Shown here: piece after piece, positions 34,241 through 43,015 of the stretch
Layout of the letters: the number at the start of each line of letters is the position of its first letter
How positions within the stretch are numbered: position 1 is the stretch's first letter
Source of the DNA: Streptomyces sp. V3I7
Lineage (GTDB): Bacteria; Actinomycetota; Actinomycetes; Streptomycetales; Streptomycetaceae
Length of the DNA stretch: 64,000 nucleotides
Reading direction: 5' to 3'
Assembly (NCBI RefSeq): GCF_030817495.1
Contig: NZ_JAUSZK010000001.1
Coordinates: forward strand, 806,001-870,000
Made by a program: the position numbers and the translations under genes
Notes under the pieces: generated by a model
Told to the model about the DNA's origin: nothing
Seen by the model: the letters and a program-made list of their open reading frames with translations, nothing else
The model's database searches: none

Positions 34241-35238
34241 CGGTCCTCCTGCCGCTCGCGGAAGACCCGGAAGACGACCGTGCTCGCGGCCATCAGCGCC
34301 AGGGCGAGCACGAAGCTCATCGCCGACGCCGACCCCATCTCGAAGCGCCCCAGGCCGGTTTCGGCGATGAGGTAGATGGCACTCTTCGTCTCGTCCGCCG
34401 GTGCCCCGCCCGTGATCAGGTACGACTGGCCGAACATGTTGGCCGAGGCCAGCAGCGTGGCGTTGACGACGAACAGGGCCACGGGCCGCAGACCGGGGAG
34501 CGTCACGTGGGCGAAGCGGTGCCAGGCGTTCGCGCCGTCGACCCTGGCGGACTCGTACAGCTCGGCCGGGATGTCCTGGAGGCCGGCGAGGTAGACGACG
34601 GCGTTGAAGCCGAGGGTCCACCACAGTGTGACGAGGACGAGGGCCCACCAGGCCGCCGGGGTGTCCGTGGTCCACTGGATGTCGTCGGGCAGTCCGAGCA
34701 CGCCGAGGTAGTGGTTGACCAGCCCGATGTTGCCGTCCAGCAGGAACCGCCACACCACCCCGATCACGGCGACGCCGAGGACGTACGGGGCGAAGTAGAC
34801 CGCCCGGTAGAGCCCGCGGCCACGGAACCTGCCGTTCATCAGCAGGGCGACCAGGAGCGGCACGATCAGCAGGAAGGGCAGCGACAGTGCCGTGAAGACG
34901 CCGGTGGCCCGCATCGCCTCCCAGAAGCGGGGGCCGTCGACGCTTCCCGGGTCGAACAGTTCCGCGTAGTTGCCGAGCCCCACGAAGGGCTTGGCCGCGA
35001 CGTTGATGTCCCAGTCGTGCAGGCTGATCCACACGCCGTAGCCGATGGGCACCAGGACGAAGGTGAGGAACAGCGCCAGATACGGACCCAGGAACGCGTA
35101 CGGCGTCCACCACCGGAAGGACCGGGAGGAACCGGAGGACCGGAGGAGCCGGGAAGACCGGCTCGACCGGGAGATCCGGATCCGGGCGGACCGGGCGGAC
35201 GGGGAGGCGGTGCGGGCGAGCCGCTGTGGCACGGTCAT
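34237..35238 (-). CDS. Sugar ABC transporter permease (MalF-type)
   Basis: Inner-membrane permease of 333 aa. After a basic, Ser/Arg-rich cytoplasmic N-terminus (1-42), TMs start with FLGPYLALFLTFVLVPIGYG (about 48-67). The EAA loop is YESARVDGANAWHRFAHVTLP (about 236-256; key residues ESARVDGA). It follows the binding-protein gene by 4 bp and is coupled to the next permease. Confidence 0.92.
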   Translation of the reverse strand: MTVPQRLARTASPSARSARIRISRSSRSSRLLRSSGSSRSFRWWTPYAFLGPYLALFLTFVLVPIGYGVWISLHDWDINVAAKPFVGLGNYAELFDPGSVDGPRFWEAMRATGVFTALSLPFLLIVPLLVALLMNGRFRGRGLYRAVYFAPYVLGVAVIGVVWRFLLDGNIGLVNHYLGVLGLPDDIQWTTDTPAAWWALVLVTLWWTLGFNAVVYLAGLQDIPAELYESARVDGANAWHRFAHVTLPGLRPVALFVVNATLLASANMFGQSYLITGGAPADETKSAIYLIAETGLGRFEMGSASAMSFVLALALMAASTVVFRVFRERQEDR

Positions 35239-35242
35239 GGCC

Positions 35243-36595
35243 TCACTTCGCGTACTTCTTCTTGTTCTCGGCCAGCAGTTGGTTGGCCGTCCGCACGCCC
35301 TCGGCCAGGGCCTTCGCGGGCGATTGCTGTTTGAGCACCGCCTTCTGGACGGCGAGTTCGAGGGCCTTGGACTGGACGTCGCCGATACCCGGCACAGGCG
35401 GCGGGAAGTGGAAGACGCTGACGTCCTTGGCGAGCGCGGTCTGCGGCAGCTTGGCGACGGCCGGTTCCTTGCGCACGGAGTTACGGGCCGGGATCATGCC
35501 GGCCTTGGCCCACTCGGTGGACTGCCTGCTCATGTAGTCGATGAAGAACCGGGCCGCCTGGACCTTGTTCCTGTCCCGTGTCGCCTGGGACGTCATGACG
35601 AAGTTGTGCGAGGAGCTCCACACCGCGGGGGTGTCCCCGATCACGGGCACCGGCGCCATCTGCCAGCTGATGCTGCGGGCGTTGCTCTTCAGGTCGTTGA
35701 GCTGCCAGATCCCGTCCCAGGTGACGCTGACCTTGTTGTTCTTGAAGGCGTTGTACTGGGCGTCCAGGGCGACCTGCCGGGGGCTGTGGCCGTCGTCGAT
35801 CTGGCCGACCATCCAGCGCATCGCCTCCACCCCGGCGTCCGAGCCCCACAGGGCGGCGGTCCCCTCCGCGTCGTACAGCTCACCGCCGAACTGCCACAGG
35901 AGCGTCATGAACATCAGGTGGGCCGGCCACTCGTTCGGCATCCAGAACGGGTACTTGACGCCGGCGTCCTTCAGCTCGCCGAGGGCTCCCTCGAAGCCCG
36001 CCCGGTCGGTCGGGGCCTTGTCCAGCCCGGCCCGGGTCAGATGCCGGGTGTTCCAGTAGGCGGCGAGGCAGTGCACGTCCAGCGGCACGCTGTAGCGCTT
36101 GCCCCCGTACACCCCGGCCTGCCAGATGGCCGGGATGAAGTCCGACTCGCTGAGTCCGAGCGCGGCGACGACGTCGTCCAGCGGTACGAGCGTCCGGCGC
36201 GCGGCGAGGGTGGCCACCCAGTCGATGTGGATGACCGCCACGTCCGGGCCCTTGCCGGCGGCGATCGAGGTCGGCAGCGCGGGATAGAGGTTCTCCCAGC
36301 GCCGGGTGGTGTTGCGGACCTCGATCCTGCCCTTGAACTGCGTGTTGAAGGCGTCGACCATCGACTTCATGTGAGGGCCGTCGCCGCCGGTGAAGCCGTT
36401 CCAGTACTCCAGGGTGACCTTGGGCCCCTTGTAATCGCCGCCGCTGAAGCTGGGGACGGGCTTCGAGTCGCCCTGGTCCGTGCCGAGTTTGGTGCCGCTG
36501 CCGCAGGCGGTGAGCAGGCCGGCTCCTGCCGCACCCGCCATGCCGAGGAAGGCTCGGCGCTTCGGCTGCGGTCCATGCGGGGATGTGCTGCTCAT
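35243..36595 (-). CDS. Extracellular sugar-binding lipoprotein
   Basis: Cluster B/family 1-type solute-binding protein of 450 aa. The signal has RRAFLGMAGAAG, which also fits a Tat-like pattern, with lipobox LTAC (Cys about 31). The mature part shows LEYWNGFTGGDGPHMKSMVDAFN (about 62; key YWNGFTGGDG) and several Trp-rich patches typical of carbohydrate binders. It is followed within 4 bp by the two permeases. It lies downstream of the GH51 gene by 142 bp, suggesting an imported arabino-oligosaccharide. Confidence 0.92.
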   Translation of the reverse strand: MSSTSPHGPQPKRRAFLGMAGAAGAGLLTACGSGTKLGTDQGDSKPVPSFSGGDYKGPKVTLEYWNGFTGGDGPHMKSMVDAFNTQFKGRIEVRNTTRRWENLYPALPTSIAAGKGPDVAVIHIDWVATLAARRTLVPLDDVVAALGLSESDFIPAIWQAGVYGGKRYSVPLDVHCLAAYWNTRHLTRAGLDKAPTDRAGFEGALGELKDAGVKYPFWMPNEWPAHLMFMTLLWQFGGELYDAEGTAALWGSDAGVEAMRWMVGQIDDGHSPRQVALDAQYNAFKNNKVSVTWDGIWQLNDLKSNARSISWQMAPVPVIGDTPAVWSSSHNFVMTSQATRDRNKVQAARFFIDYMSRQSTEWAKAGMIPARNSVRKEPAVAKLPQTALAKDVSVFHFPPPVPGIGDVQSKALELAVQKAVLKQQSPAKALAEGVRTANQLLAENKKKYAK

Positions 36596-36737
36596 CCTCT
36601 GCTCCTCGGGTGCGAGTACGGGTGTGAGGGCGGTGCGGGTGTGAGGGCGGTGCGGGTGCGGGCGGTTCGTGCGAGTGCGGGCTTTCCGGGCGCCGATTCG
36701 TCTGGAGGAGGTCAGTGCGCGCTCGGGTTCCTGTGCT

Positions 36738-38276
36738 TCAGTTCGCCGTCCCGCCGGCGCTTGCGTGCGTGCTGAGGCGGATCATGGTCCAGGAGACCGC
36801 GGGCAGTTCGACGGTGAGCGTGCCGTCGTCCGTCTTGGTGTCGACGACCGCCCGGGGGCGTACGCGGTCGGGCTGTTCGGCGGTATTGGCCGCCGTGGTG
36901 TCAGCATCGGAGAGGACCAGGTGCTCGGCGACCCGGGCGGCAGGGAAGGCGCGCAGGTCGACGGTGACGGAAAGCGGGTCCGTACGACCGCGGTTGACGG
37001 CGAAGAGGACGATCTCGCCGCTGTCCTCGTCGTGGGTGGCGGTGGCCCAGAGTGCGGGCACGGCACCGTACTTGGCGGTCTCGAGGACGGGGGAGTCGGG
37101 CTCCACGCGGAGCACCGTGCCGCGGGCGTGCCGGGCCGTCCGGGCGAACGGGTGGAAGATGGTCTGACGCCAGGCCGGGCCCCCCGGACGGGTCATGATC
37201 GGGCCGATGACGTTGGCGAGTTGGGCCTGGCAGGCGACGCCCACGCGGTCCGCGTGCCGCAGGAGGGTGATCAGCAGGCTCCCGACGACGACGGCGTCGG
37301 TGACGTCGTACACGTCCTCGATCAGCTCGGGAACGGGCTGCCACTGGAGCGAGGATTCCCCGCCGAAGCGGCTCTGGTACCAGACGTTCCACTCGTCGAA
37401 GGAGAGCTTGATCTTCTTCGTGTCGCGCAGCTTCGCGCCCACGTGGTCGGCGGTGGCGACGACGGAGTCGATCATCTCGTCCATCCCGGCAGCGCTGGCC
37501 AGGAAGGAGTCGGTGTCGCCGTCGGACGGGTCGTAGTACGCGTGCAGCGAGACGTAGTCGACGAACGGATAGGTGTGCTCGAGAACGGTCGCCTCCCATG
37601 AGGCGAAGGTGTCCATGCCGGCGTTGGAGCTGCCGCAGGCGACCAGTTCGAGCCCGGCGTCGAATCGCTTCATCGCCCGGGCCGTCTCCGCGGCGAGCCG
37701 CCCGTACTCGTCGGCCGTCTTGTGCCCCATCTGCCAGGGGCCGTCCAGCTCGTTGCCCAGGCACCACATCCGGACGTCGTACGGATCGGCGACGCCGTGC
37801 GTCCGGCGCAGGTCCGAACGGGCCGTCCCGGATGGATAGTTGGTGTACTCCAGCAGCTCCAGCGCCTCGGTCGTCCCGCGTGTGCCGAGGTTGACCGCCA
37901 GCATCGGCTCCACGCCCGCTTTGGCGGTCCATGCCATGAACTCGTTGAGCCCGAAGGCGTTGCTCTCCACGCTCCTCCAGGCGAGGTCGAGCCGGCTGGG
38001 GCGCTGCTCGACGGGGCCGACCCCGTCCTCCCAGCGGTAGCCGGACACGAAGTTGCCGCCCGGATAGCGGATGACGGTGGGGCCCAACTCCCCTACGAGC
38101 GCGAGGACATCGGTACGGAATCCCTCCGGGTCGGCCGCAGGGTGGCCCGGTTCGTAGATCCCGGTGTAGACGGAGCGACCCATGTGCTCGACGAACGAGC
38201 CGAACAGACGCCGGTCGACGGCACCGACGCGAAATCCGGGATCGAGGGTGAGACGGACCGTGGGCACCTTGGGCAT
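36738..38276 (-). CDS. Alpha-L-arabinofuranosidase, GH51
   Basis: Intracellular glycoside hydrolase of 512 aa that releases L-arabinofuranose from arabinoxylan or arabinan oligomers. The acid/base Glu is in MWCLGNELDGPWQ (about 175), the nucleophile in KLSFDEWNVWY (about 298). LFGSFVEHMGRSVYTGIYEPG (about 24; key FGSFVEHMG) and RYPGGNFVSGYRWEDGVGP (about 70) are family hallmarks. There is no signal peptide, matching uptake of oligomers by the adjacent ABC importer. ATG 38276 starts MPKVPTVRLTLD; an upstream extension is unsupported. Confidence 0.94.
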   Translation of the reverse strand: MPKVPTVRLTLDPGFRVGAVDRRLFGSFVEHMGRSVYTGIYEPGHPAADPEGFRTDVLALVGELGPTVIRYPGGNFVSGYRWEDGVGPVEQRPSRLDLAWRSVESNAFGLNEFMAWTAKAGVEPMLAVNLGTRGTTEALELLEYTNYPSGTARSDLRRTHGVADPYDVRMWCLGNELDGPWQMGHKTADEYGRLAAETARAMKRFDAGLELVACGSSNAGMDTFASWEATVLEHTYPFVDYVSLHAYYDPSDGDTDSFLASAAGMDEMIDSVVATADHVGAKLRDTKKIKLSFDEWNVWYQSRFGGESSLQWQPVPELIEDVYDVTDAVVVGSLLITLLRHADRVGVACQAQLANVIGPIMTRPGGPAWRQTIFHPFARTARHARGTVLRVEPDSPVLETAKYGAVPALWATATHDEDSGEIVLFAVNRGRTDPLSVTVDLRAFPAARVAEHLVLSDADTTAANTAEQPDRVRPRAVVDTKTDDGTLTVELPAVSWTMIRLSTHASAGGTAN

Positions 38277-38455
38277 CAACTGAGCTCCCTGGCACGTACT
38301 TGAGGTGCGGCGGGCGGGGGCGAGAGACGTGGACGACGACACGCGGTGCACGCGCGACGCGCCCCGGTCGAACGCGACGCGCAGGGGCCGCACGGCCACC
38401 GGTGGCGCCTGTCCCATGACGCTGGACGAACGGACGGCGGTAGCGTGGTGATACG

Positions 38456-38482
38456 TTTACATCGTTGGAACAGCGTTGTAAA
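38456..38482. promoter_or_regulatory. Palindromic LacI-type operator between GH51 and lacI-family genes
   Basis: TTTACATCGTT and AGCGTTGTAAA flank GGAAC as an imperfect inverted repeat (9 of 11 positions pair) in the 371-bp divergent gap. It is the most AT-rich part of this region and carries the CG-flanked, TTTACA-type half-sites common for LacI-family operators, so both transcription units could be repressed from here. The rest of the gap shows nothing else. Confidence 0.55.
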
Positions 38483-38647
38483 TAGCTTGCTCCATAAGGT
38501 CGTTGACGCAGAACTGTCCCTCGCGGCCGCCCTGCGCCGCTACTTGCGAGACTTGCCGGGTACGGCCCGCGTCGCCCGCCGGCGATGTGCCGGTCCGGTC
38601 CAGGCTGCTGAGGAAGGCATCCGCGGGTGCCGGTGGAGGTGATCGAT

Positions 38648-39802
38648 GTGGGCGCTAGCCTCAAGGACGTGGCCGCACTCGCGGGGGTGTCGGTCAAGAC
38701 GGTGTCCAACGTCGTCAACGGGTACGTCCACGTCTCCGCGCCCACCAGGGAGAAGGTCCAACGCGCCCTGGCGGAGCTGGACTACCGGCCGAACCTGTCC
38801 GCACGGAACCTGCGCGGCGGCCGTACCGGCGTGATCGCCCTGGCGCTGCCCGAGCTGGACGCGCCCTACTTCGCGGAGCTCGCCCGGTTCGTGATCGACG
38901 CCGCCGCCGAGCGTGGCTGGACCGTCCTCATCGACCAGACCGACGGGCTGCCCGAGCGTGAACTCCAGGTGCTCCAGGGCATCCGCGAACAGCTCATCGA
39001 CGGGCTCATCTTCAGCCCTCTCACCGTCGGCCGCGAACATCTGGCCACCCGCACCGACAGCACCCCGCTGGTCCTGCTCGGCGAACGCATCCTCGACGGT
39101 CCCACCCACCATGTGGCCATCGACAACCAGCGCGCCGCGCGTGCGATGACGGAGCACCTGCTCTCTCTCGGCCACACCCGCATCGCGGCCATCGGCGCCC
39201 AGGACAGCCCGAGCGCGAACACCGCCCGTCTGCGGCTGGCGGGTTACCGGCAGGCCCTCAAGGCCGCAGGACTGGCCCACGACGACCGGCTGACCCCGCC
39301 GACCACGTCGTACCACCGCGCCGACGGCGCCGAGGCGATGCGTCGGCTGCTGGACCTGGAGCAGCCCCCGCAGGCCGTCTTCTGCTTCAACGACCTACTG
39401 GCCCTCGGGGCGCTGCGCACCGCTCTCTCCGCCGGCCTCCGGGTCCCGGACGATCTGGCGATCGCCGGATTCGACGACATCGAGGACGGCCGTTACAGCA
39501 CGCCCACCCTCACCACCGTCTCGCCGGACAAGGCGCAGATCGCCCTCACGGCCGTGGAGTTGCTGGAAGCGCGCATCAACGGGCGTGTACGAGGCCGCCG
39601 AAGCGGAAGCGAGGCACGCGAGGTCGAGGCCGACTACCGGCTGATGCTCCGGGAAAGCACGGCAGGACGCGGCGAGCCGGCGGCCGCCCCGAACCTCGAC
39701 GCGCGCGTCCCGGCCGCCCGGGATGACGGCCGGCCGGGAGGACGACCCGTTGAACTCTCCTCGACCTCTCCAGAGGGAGGCCCCGGCGCCCCGGGGCGAT
39801 GA
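38648..39802 (+). CDS. LacI-family repressor of the arabinofuranoside locus
   Basis: Transcription factor of 384 aa: HTH at about 4-55 (SLKDVAALAGVSVKTVSNVVN, key VKTVSNVVNG) and a periplasmic-binding-protein-like effector domain (about 60-335). GTG 38648 follows GGAGGTGATCGAT with 8-bp spacing; GTG 38627 is an alternative without a site. Residues after about 335 form a low-complexity, probably disordered tail. Divergent from GH51, with a palindrome between them; repression lifted by arabinose or an oligosaccharide is inferred. Confidence 0.9.
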   Translation: MGASLKDVAALAGVSVKTVSNVVNGYVHVSAPTREKVQRALAELDYRPNLSARNLRGGRTGVIALALPELDAPYFAELARFVIDAAAERGWTVLIDQTDGLPERELQVLQGIREQLIDGLIFSPLTVGREHLATRTDSTPLVLLGERILDGPTHHVAIDNQRAARAMTEHLLSLGHTRIAAIGAQDSPSANTARLRLAGYRQALKAAGLAHDDRLTPPTTSYHRADGAEAMRRLLDLEQPPQAVFCFNDLLALGALRTALSAGLRVPDDLAIAGFDDIEDGRYSTPTLTTVSPDKAQIALTAVELLEARINGRVRGRRSGSEAREVEADYRLMLRESTAGRGEPAAAPNLDARVPAARDDGRPGGRPVELSSTSPEGGPGAPGR

Positions 39803-39982
39803 GAGGCCTGAGAACGGGCCGGTCAGCTTCGGTCGGCTCCTTCTGCGTGCGGCGGGCGAGTGGGGCCTAGAGCGCGGCTCCGCGGTGAGCACGGCATCGT
39901 CGAAGAACGCGAGCGGGGGGATGGGGCAGGCTCCGGGTGTTGTCGCTCGCCCACGCCGCTTCCGTGCAAGAGCCGGCCCCGG

Positions 39983-40045
39983 TCCGGGGACGGCCGCCCG
40001 GCGAAGCGCCCGGAGCTGCTGCCGTACGAGGGTCCGGCGGTCTGA
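39983..40045 (+). pseudogene. Displaced 3' end of the SGNH hydrolase gene
   Basis: Twenty codons plus stop encoding SGDGRPAKRPELLPYEGPAV, the C-terminal sequence that the SGNH hydrolase at 31216 lacks. The start TCCGGGGACGGCCG matches 31945-31958 (TCCGGCGACGGCCG) at 13 of 14 positions, which marks the two edges of the inserted segment. The surrounding 39803-40224 contains no other gene that I can support. Confidence 0.65.
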
Positions 40046-40224
40046 GGGACGGGATGCGTGGGCGGGGTGAGCGCGTCGGCCGCGCCCAAGGCTGTGTGCG
40101 TGGCAGAGGCCGGACTCGACTCCTGGTGATCGCCACCCGCGGAGGGTTGCCGGGGAATAGCGGCCCGGACCGGCCGGTTGGCGAAGCACAAGATCGGCAC
40201 GGCAGTTCGGGAGGGGTTGGGGTT

Positions 40225-41358
40225 ATGGCAGTGCACGGCACAGTGACCGCCGGTTTCGAGGGGGTGCGGGAGGAGTTCGCCGCCTTCCTCGCAGGCGAGG
40301 AGCATGCGCCGGGCGCGCAGCTGGTGGTGCACCGGGGCGGCGAGCGGGTGGTGGACCTGTGGTCGGAGGGGGTGACCGGGGAGTCGTTGCTCGGCGTCTT
40401 CTCGTCCACCAAGGGCGCGGCGTACCTGGTGACCGCGCTCCTGGTCCAAGAGGGCGTCCTGGACCTGGACCGCACCGTGGCCTCGTACTGGCCAGACTTC
40501 GCCGCCGAGGGCAAGGCCGGGATCACCTTGCGCGAGCTGCTCGCCCACCGGGCCGGGGTGATCGGCCTGGACGCCGGCTTCACCCCGGCGGAAGCGGCCG
40601 ACGACCGGGCGATCGCGGCCCGCCTGGCCGGACAGCGCCCGTTCTGGCAGCCGGGGCAGTTCTTCGGCTACCACGGGTTGGTGATCGGCGCGCTGGTCGG
40701 CGAGGTGGTGGTGCGGGCCACCGGGCGCACCCTGCAGGAGTGGTACGAGGAGCGGGTCCGCGCCCCGTACGGCCTGGACCTGTGGCTGGGCCTCCCGGAG
40801 TCCGAGGAGCCGCGGTTCCTCACCACCCTGCCGATGCTGCCGACGCCGGAGCAGCAGGCCGAGATCGAGGCGGCCGCGCGCAGCCCGTACAGCCTGGGCG
40901 GCATCGCGTTCAACGCGCACGCCCCCGGCAACGGCGAGCTGTACGACTTCCCGAACTCCCGCACCGTCCGCGCGAGCGGCCAGGCGTCGGCGGGCGGCAT
41001 CGGCTCCGCGCGCGGACTGGCCGGCATGTACGCGGCGGCTGCCTTCGGCCTCGGCGGGGACGGCCCGCTCCTGAAGCCGGACACGGCCGCCGAGTTCGCC
41101 CGGATCCACTCCGAGGGCAAGGACCTGGTGAGCGGCCAGCCGCAGGCGTTCGGCCTGGGCTTCACCACTTTCGGCACCCACTTCCGCTCCACCGGTGCCG
41201 GCGCCTTCGGCCACAGCGGCGCCGCGGGCTCCCTCGCCCTCGCCGACCCGCGACAGGGCTACTCCTATGCCTACACCCGCCGCCGGTACGCCTTCCCGGG
41301 TGGCGCGGCCCCCGAGAACGAGCGCCTGCTGTGGTCGGTGGTCCGGGCGCTCGCCTGA
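40225..41358 (+). CDS. Serine hydrolase, class C beta-lactamase/esterase family
   Basis: Penicillin-binding-protein-fold hydrolase of 377 aa, EstA/beta-lactamase-related. The nucleophile motif is SSTK (SxxK, about 62), the Tyr motif YHG (about 150, in place of YxN) and HSGAAG (about 331) takes the KTG position, a pattern typical of family VIII esterases. No signal peptide. ATG 40225 follows GGGAGGGG; a long in-frame extension to 39937 runs through the junction region and is rejected. It lies just to the right of the 8-kb insert. Confidence 0.9.
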   Translation: MAVHGTVTAGFEGVREEFAAFLAGEEHAPGAQLVVHRGGERVVDLWSEGVTGESLLGVFSSTKGAAYLVTALLVQEGVLDLDRTVASYWPDFAAEGKAGITLRELLAHRAGVIGLDAGFTPAEAADDRAIAARLAGQRPFWQPGQFFGYHGLVIGALVGEVVVRATGRTLQEWYEERVRAPYGLDLWLGLPESEEPRFLTTLPMLPTPEQQAEIEAAARSPYSLGGIAFNAHAPGNGELYDFPNSRTVRASGQASAGGIGSARGLAGMYAAAAFGLGGDGPLLKPDTAAEFARIHSEGKDLVSGQPQAFGLGFTTFGTHFRSTGAGAFGHSGAAGSLALADPRQGYSYAYTRRRYAFPGGAAPENERLLWSVVRALA

Positions 41359-41365
41359 CGAGAGC

Positions 41366-41398
41366 GGGGCGCGGCCCGGAGATCCCGGACCGCGCCCC
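41366..41398. terminator. Bidirectional terminator hairpin
   Basis: GGGGCGCGGCCCGG pairs with CCGGACCGCGCCCC (one mismatch) around a 5-nt loop, between the convergent stops of the serine hydrolase (41358) and the sortase (41436). Confidence 0.7.
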
Positions 41399-41435
41399 CG
41401 TACGGAGGCGCAGCTTCCGTTCGGTCGGCTACGTG

Positions 41436-42086
41436 CTACGTCACCGCGGTCAGCGTCGCGTAGACCACGAGGTTGCTCAGGTAGCCGGTGCGCTTGGTGT
41501 AGCCGCCGCCGCAGGTGATCAACCGGAGTTCGGGCCGCCCGGAACTGCCGTAGACCTTCTTGCTGGGGAACTTCTTCCTGTCGTGAAGCTCGACGGCACG
41601 GACGGTGAACACCGCTGTCCGCCGGTCCGCCCGGCTGATCTCGATGGTGGCGCCCTCGGTCAGGGCGCTGAGGTCGTAGAAGACACCGGGGCCGCCGGTG
41701 GGTGTGTCCAGATGCCCGGTGGCGATGGCGGTTCCTGCCGAGCCGGGAGCCGTGCCGTCGCCGTACCAGCCGGCGAAGCCGGGTTTGCCAGGGGGTGGGG
41801 TCCGTGGCGCCCCTGCCGCATCGAGGCCCACTCGCGTCATCGGGGCGTCCACGCCGATCGCGGCGATCCGGAGCCGGACCGGATCCGCGGGGCGCAGCGG
41901 ACGGACCGTGGGGCGGGTGAGGTCCGCGGAAGCCGAGCCGGCCTGGGCCGCCCGTCGGTGCGGTGGATCCACGTCACGCACCCCGCAGATCAGCAGCACC
42001 GCACCTGCCGTCAAGGCGGCGGCGAGCGCGAGCGATGCGGGGACGAACGGATCTCGGGAAGCGCTGGTGCGGCGTCCGGGCGGCAT
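41436..42086 (-). CDS. Class F sortase
   Basis: Membrane-anchored transpeptidase of 216 aa. A TM anchor lies at about 14-36. The sortase barrel has the catalytic His in ATGHLDTP (about 122), the Cys in LRLITCGGGY (about 192) and the Arg in TKRTGYLSN (about 199). This is the actinobacterial class F pattern. It begins 15 bp after the stop of a secreted, membrane-anchored protein gene; the two are co-oriented and likely functionally paired. Confidence 0.9.
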   Translation of the reverse strand: MPPGRRTSASRDPFVPASLALAAALTAGAVLLICGVRDVDPPHRRAAQAGSASADLTRPTVRPLRPADPVRLRIAAIGVDAPMTRVGLDAAGAPRTPPPGKPGFAGWYGDGTAPGSAGTAIATGHLDTPTGGPGVFYDLSALTEGATIEISRADRRTAVFTVRAVELHDRKKFPSKKVYGSSGRPELRLITCGGGYTKRTGYLSNLVVYATLTAVT

Positions 42087-42101
42087 CGCGGTCTTCGGAC
42101 G

Positions 42102-42590
42102 TCAGGCTCGGTTGTCGTCCGGGCGGCGGTACATCCGGACCAGGCCCCCGGCGGCGGCTGTGACCAGGAGTCCACCGCCCAGGGCGAGCCCGACGCCGTT
42201 GTCCTCGGCAGGTCCGAATCCGGCGTCGACCGAGCCGTTCGGAGAGCGGCCGGTGACCTGGTACGTCTCCGTGACCTTGGTCAGCGGAGGGCACTTCAGG
42301 GTGACCGTGTCGCTGCCCGGCCTGGCGTCCTCAGGAATCTGGAACTCGCCGGTGAGCACCCCCTCCTCGTCGCCCTGGAAGAGGTGGAAGTCCCCGCCCA
42401 GCTCCGACCGGCCCTTGCCGTAGTCCGCGTCGGGGTCGCAGGCCCTCGTGCTGACCGTGACCGTGGACCCCGGGGCGGCGTTCCACGGGTCGATACTGAC
42501 ATCCGAGTCCTCGGCCGCGGCGGCCGGGATCTGCAGTCCGAGGGCACCGAGAGCCAGGCCGATGCCTGCACCCAGGTGTGTGTAACGCAT
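42102..42590 (-). CDS. Secreted membrane-anchored protein next to sortase
   Basis: A 162-aa exported protein: signal peptide at about 1-26 (GAGIGLALGALGLQIPAAAA), an immunoglobulin-like beta domain (about 30-115), and a C-terminal TM (about 132-152) followed by RMYRRPDDNRA. The layout is that of a cell-wall-anchored protein, but the LPXTG motif before the TM is absent (GPAEDNGVG there). It may be a membrane-retained partner, or use an unknown sorting signal. The 425 bp upstream, to purB, contain promoters and one palindrome. Confidence 0.75.
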   Translation of the reverse strand: MRYTHLGAGIGLALGALGLQIPAAAAEDSDVSIDPWNAAPGSTVTVSTRACDPDADYGKGRSELGGDFHLFQGDEEGVLTGEFQIPEDARPGSDTVTLKCPPLTKVTETYQVTGRSPNGSVDAGFGPAEDNGVGLALGGGLLVTAAAGGLVRMYRRPDDNRA

Positions 42591-42951
42591 GCGAATCCTC
42601 CATCGGAACGGTGGCCGGCCTGTCTGCGCGGTGCCTCTTGCGTGCTCTGCTCACGAGGCAACCGACACCGCGCCGGTTCCGCAACCTGACGCTTCGCCAC
42701 ATGTGTCGCCCAGTCAGGTGTCGCGGTGTCTCCGCTTGATCCCCTTCGCAGGTCACCGACGCGGAGATCACCGGCACCGACCACCCGCCGCCCCGTCCCC
42801 ATAACGGTGACAACGGTGACGCGTGAGGACGCCACGACCTCCGGTCGCGCACGCGGACGAAGGGGTCGCCGCGGCCTGGCCGCACGGAACGGCCCGGGGT
42901 GGGCGATACGCTTTCGCGGACGGTCCACTTTTCTGCCCGGAAGCCTCTGAC

Positions 42952-42967
42952 CTGTAGGTTCCTACAG
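42952..42967. promoter_or_regulatory. 16-bp inverted repeat CTGTAGG-TT-CCTACAG upstream of purB
   Basis: Perfect 7-2-7 inverted repeat 49-64 bp before the purB start and well away from the divergent secreted-protein gene. The only such dyad in this 425-bp gap; a candidate repressor site or promoter element for purB. Confidence 0.4.
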
Positions 42968-43015
42968 ACGTAGACGGTTATGAGCCTGTATGGACGGACG
43001 GTAAACTCCGTACAC

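Noticed and set aside
39823..41214. A 463-codon minus-strand frame across the island's right junction
   Set aside because: It is the shadow of the serine hydrolase and of non-coding junction sequence, with no domain.
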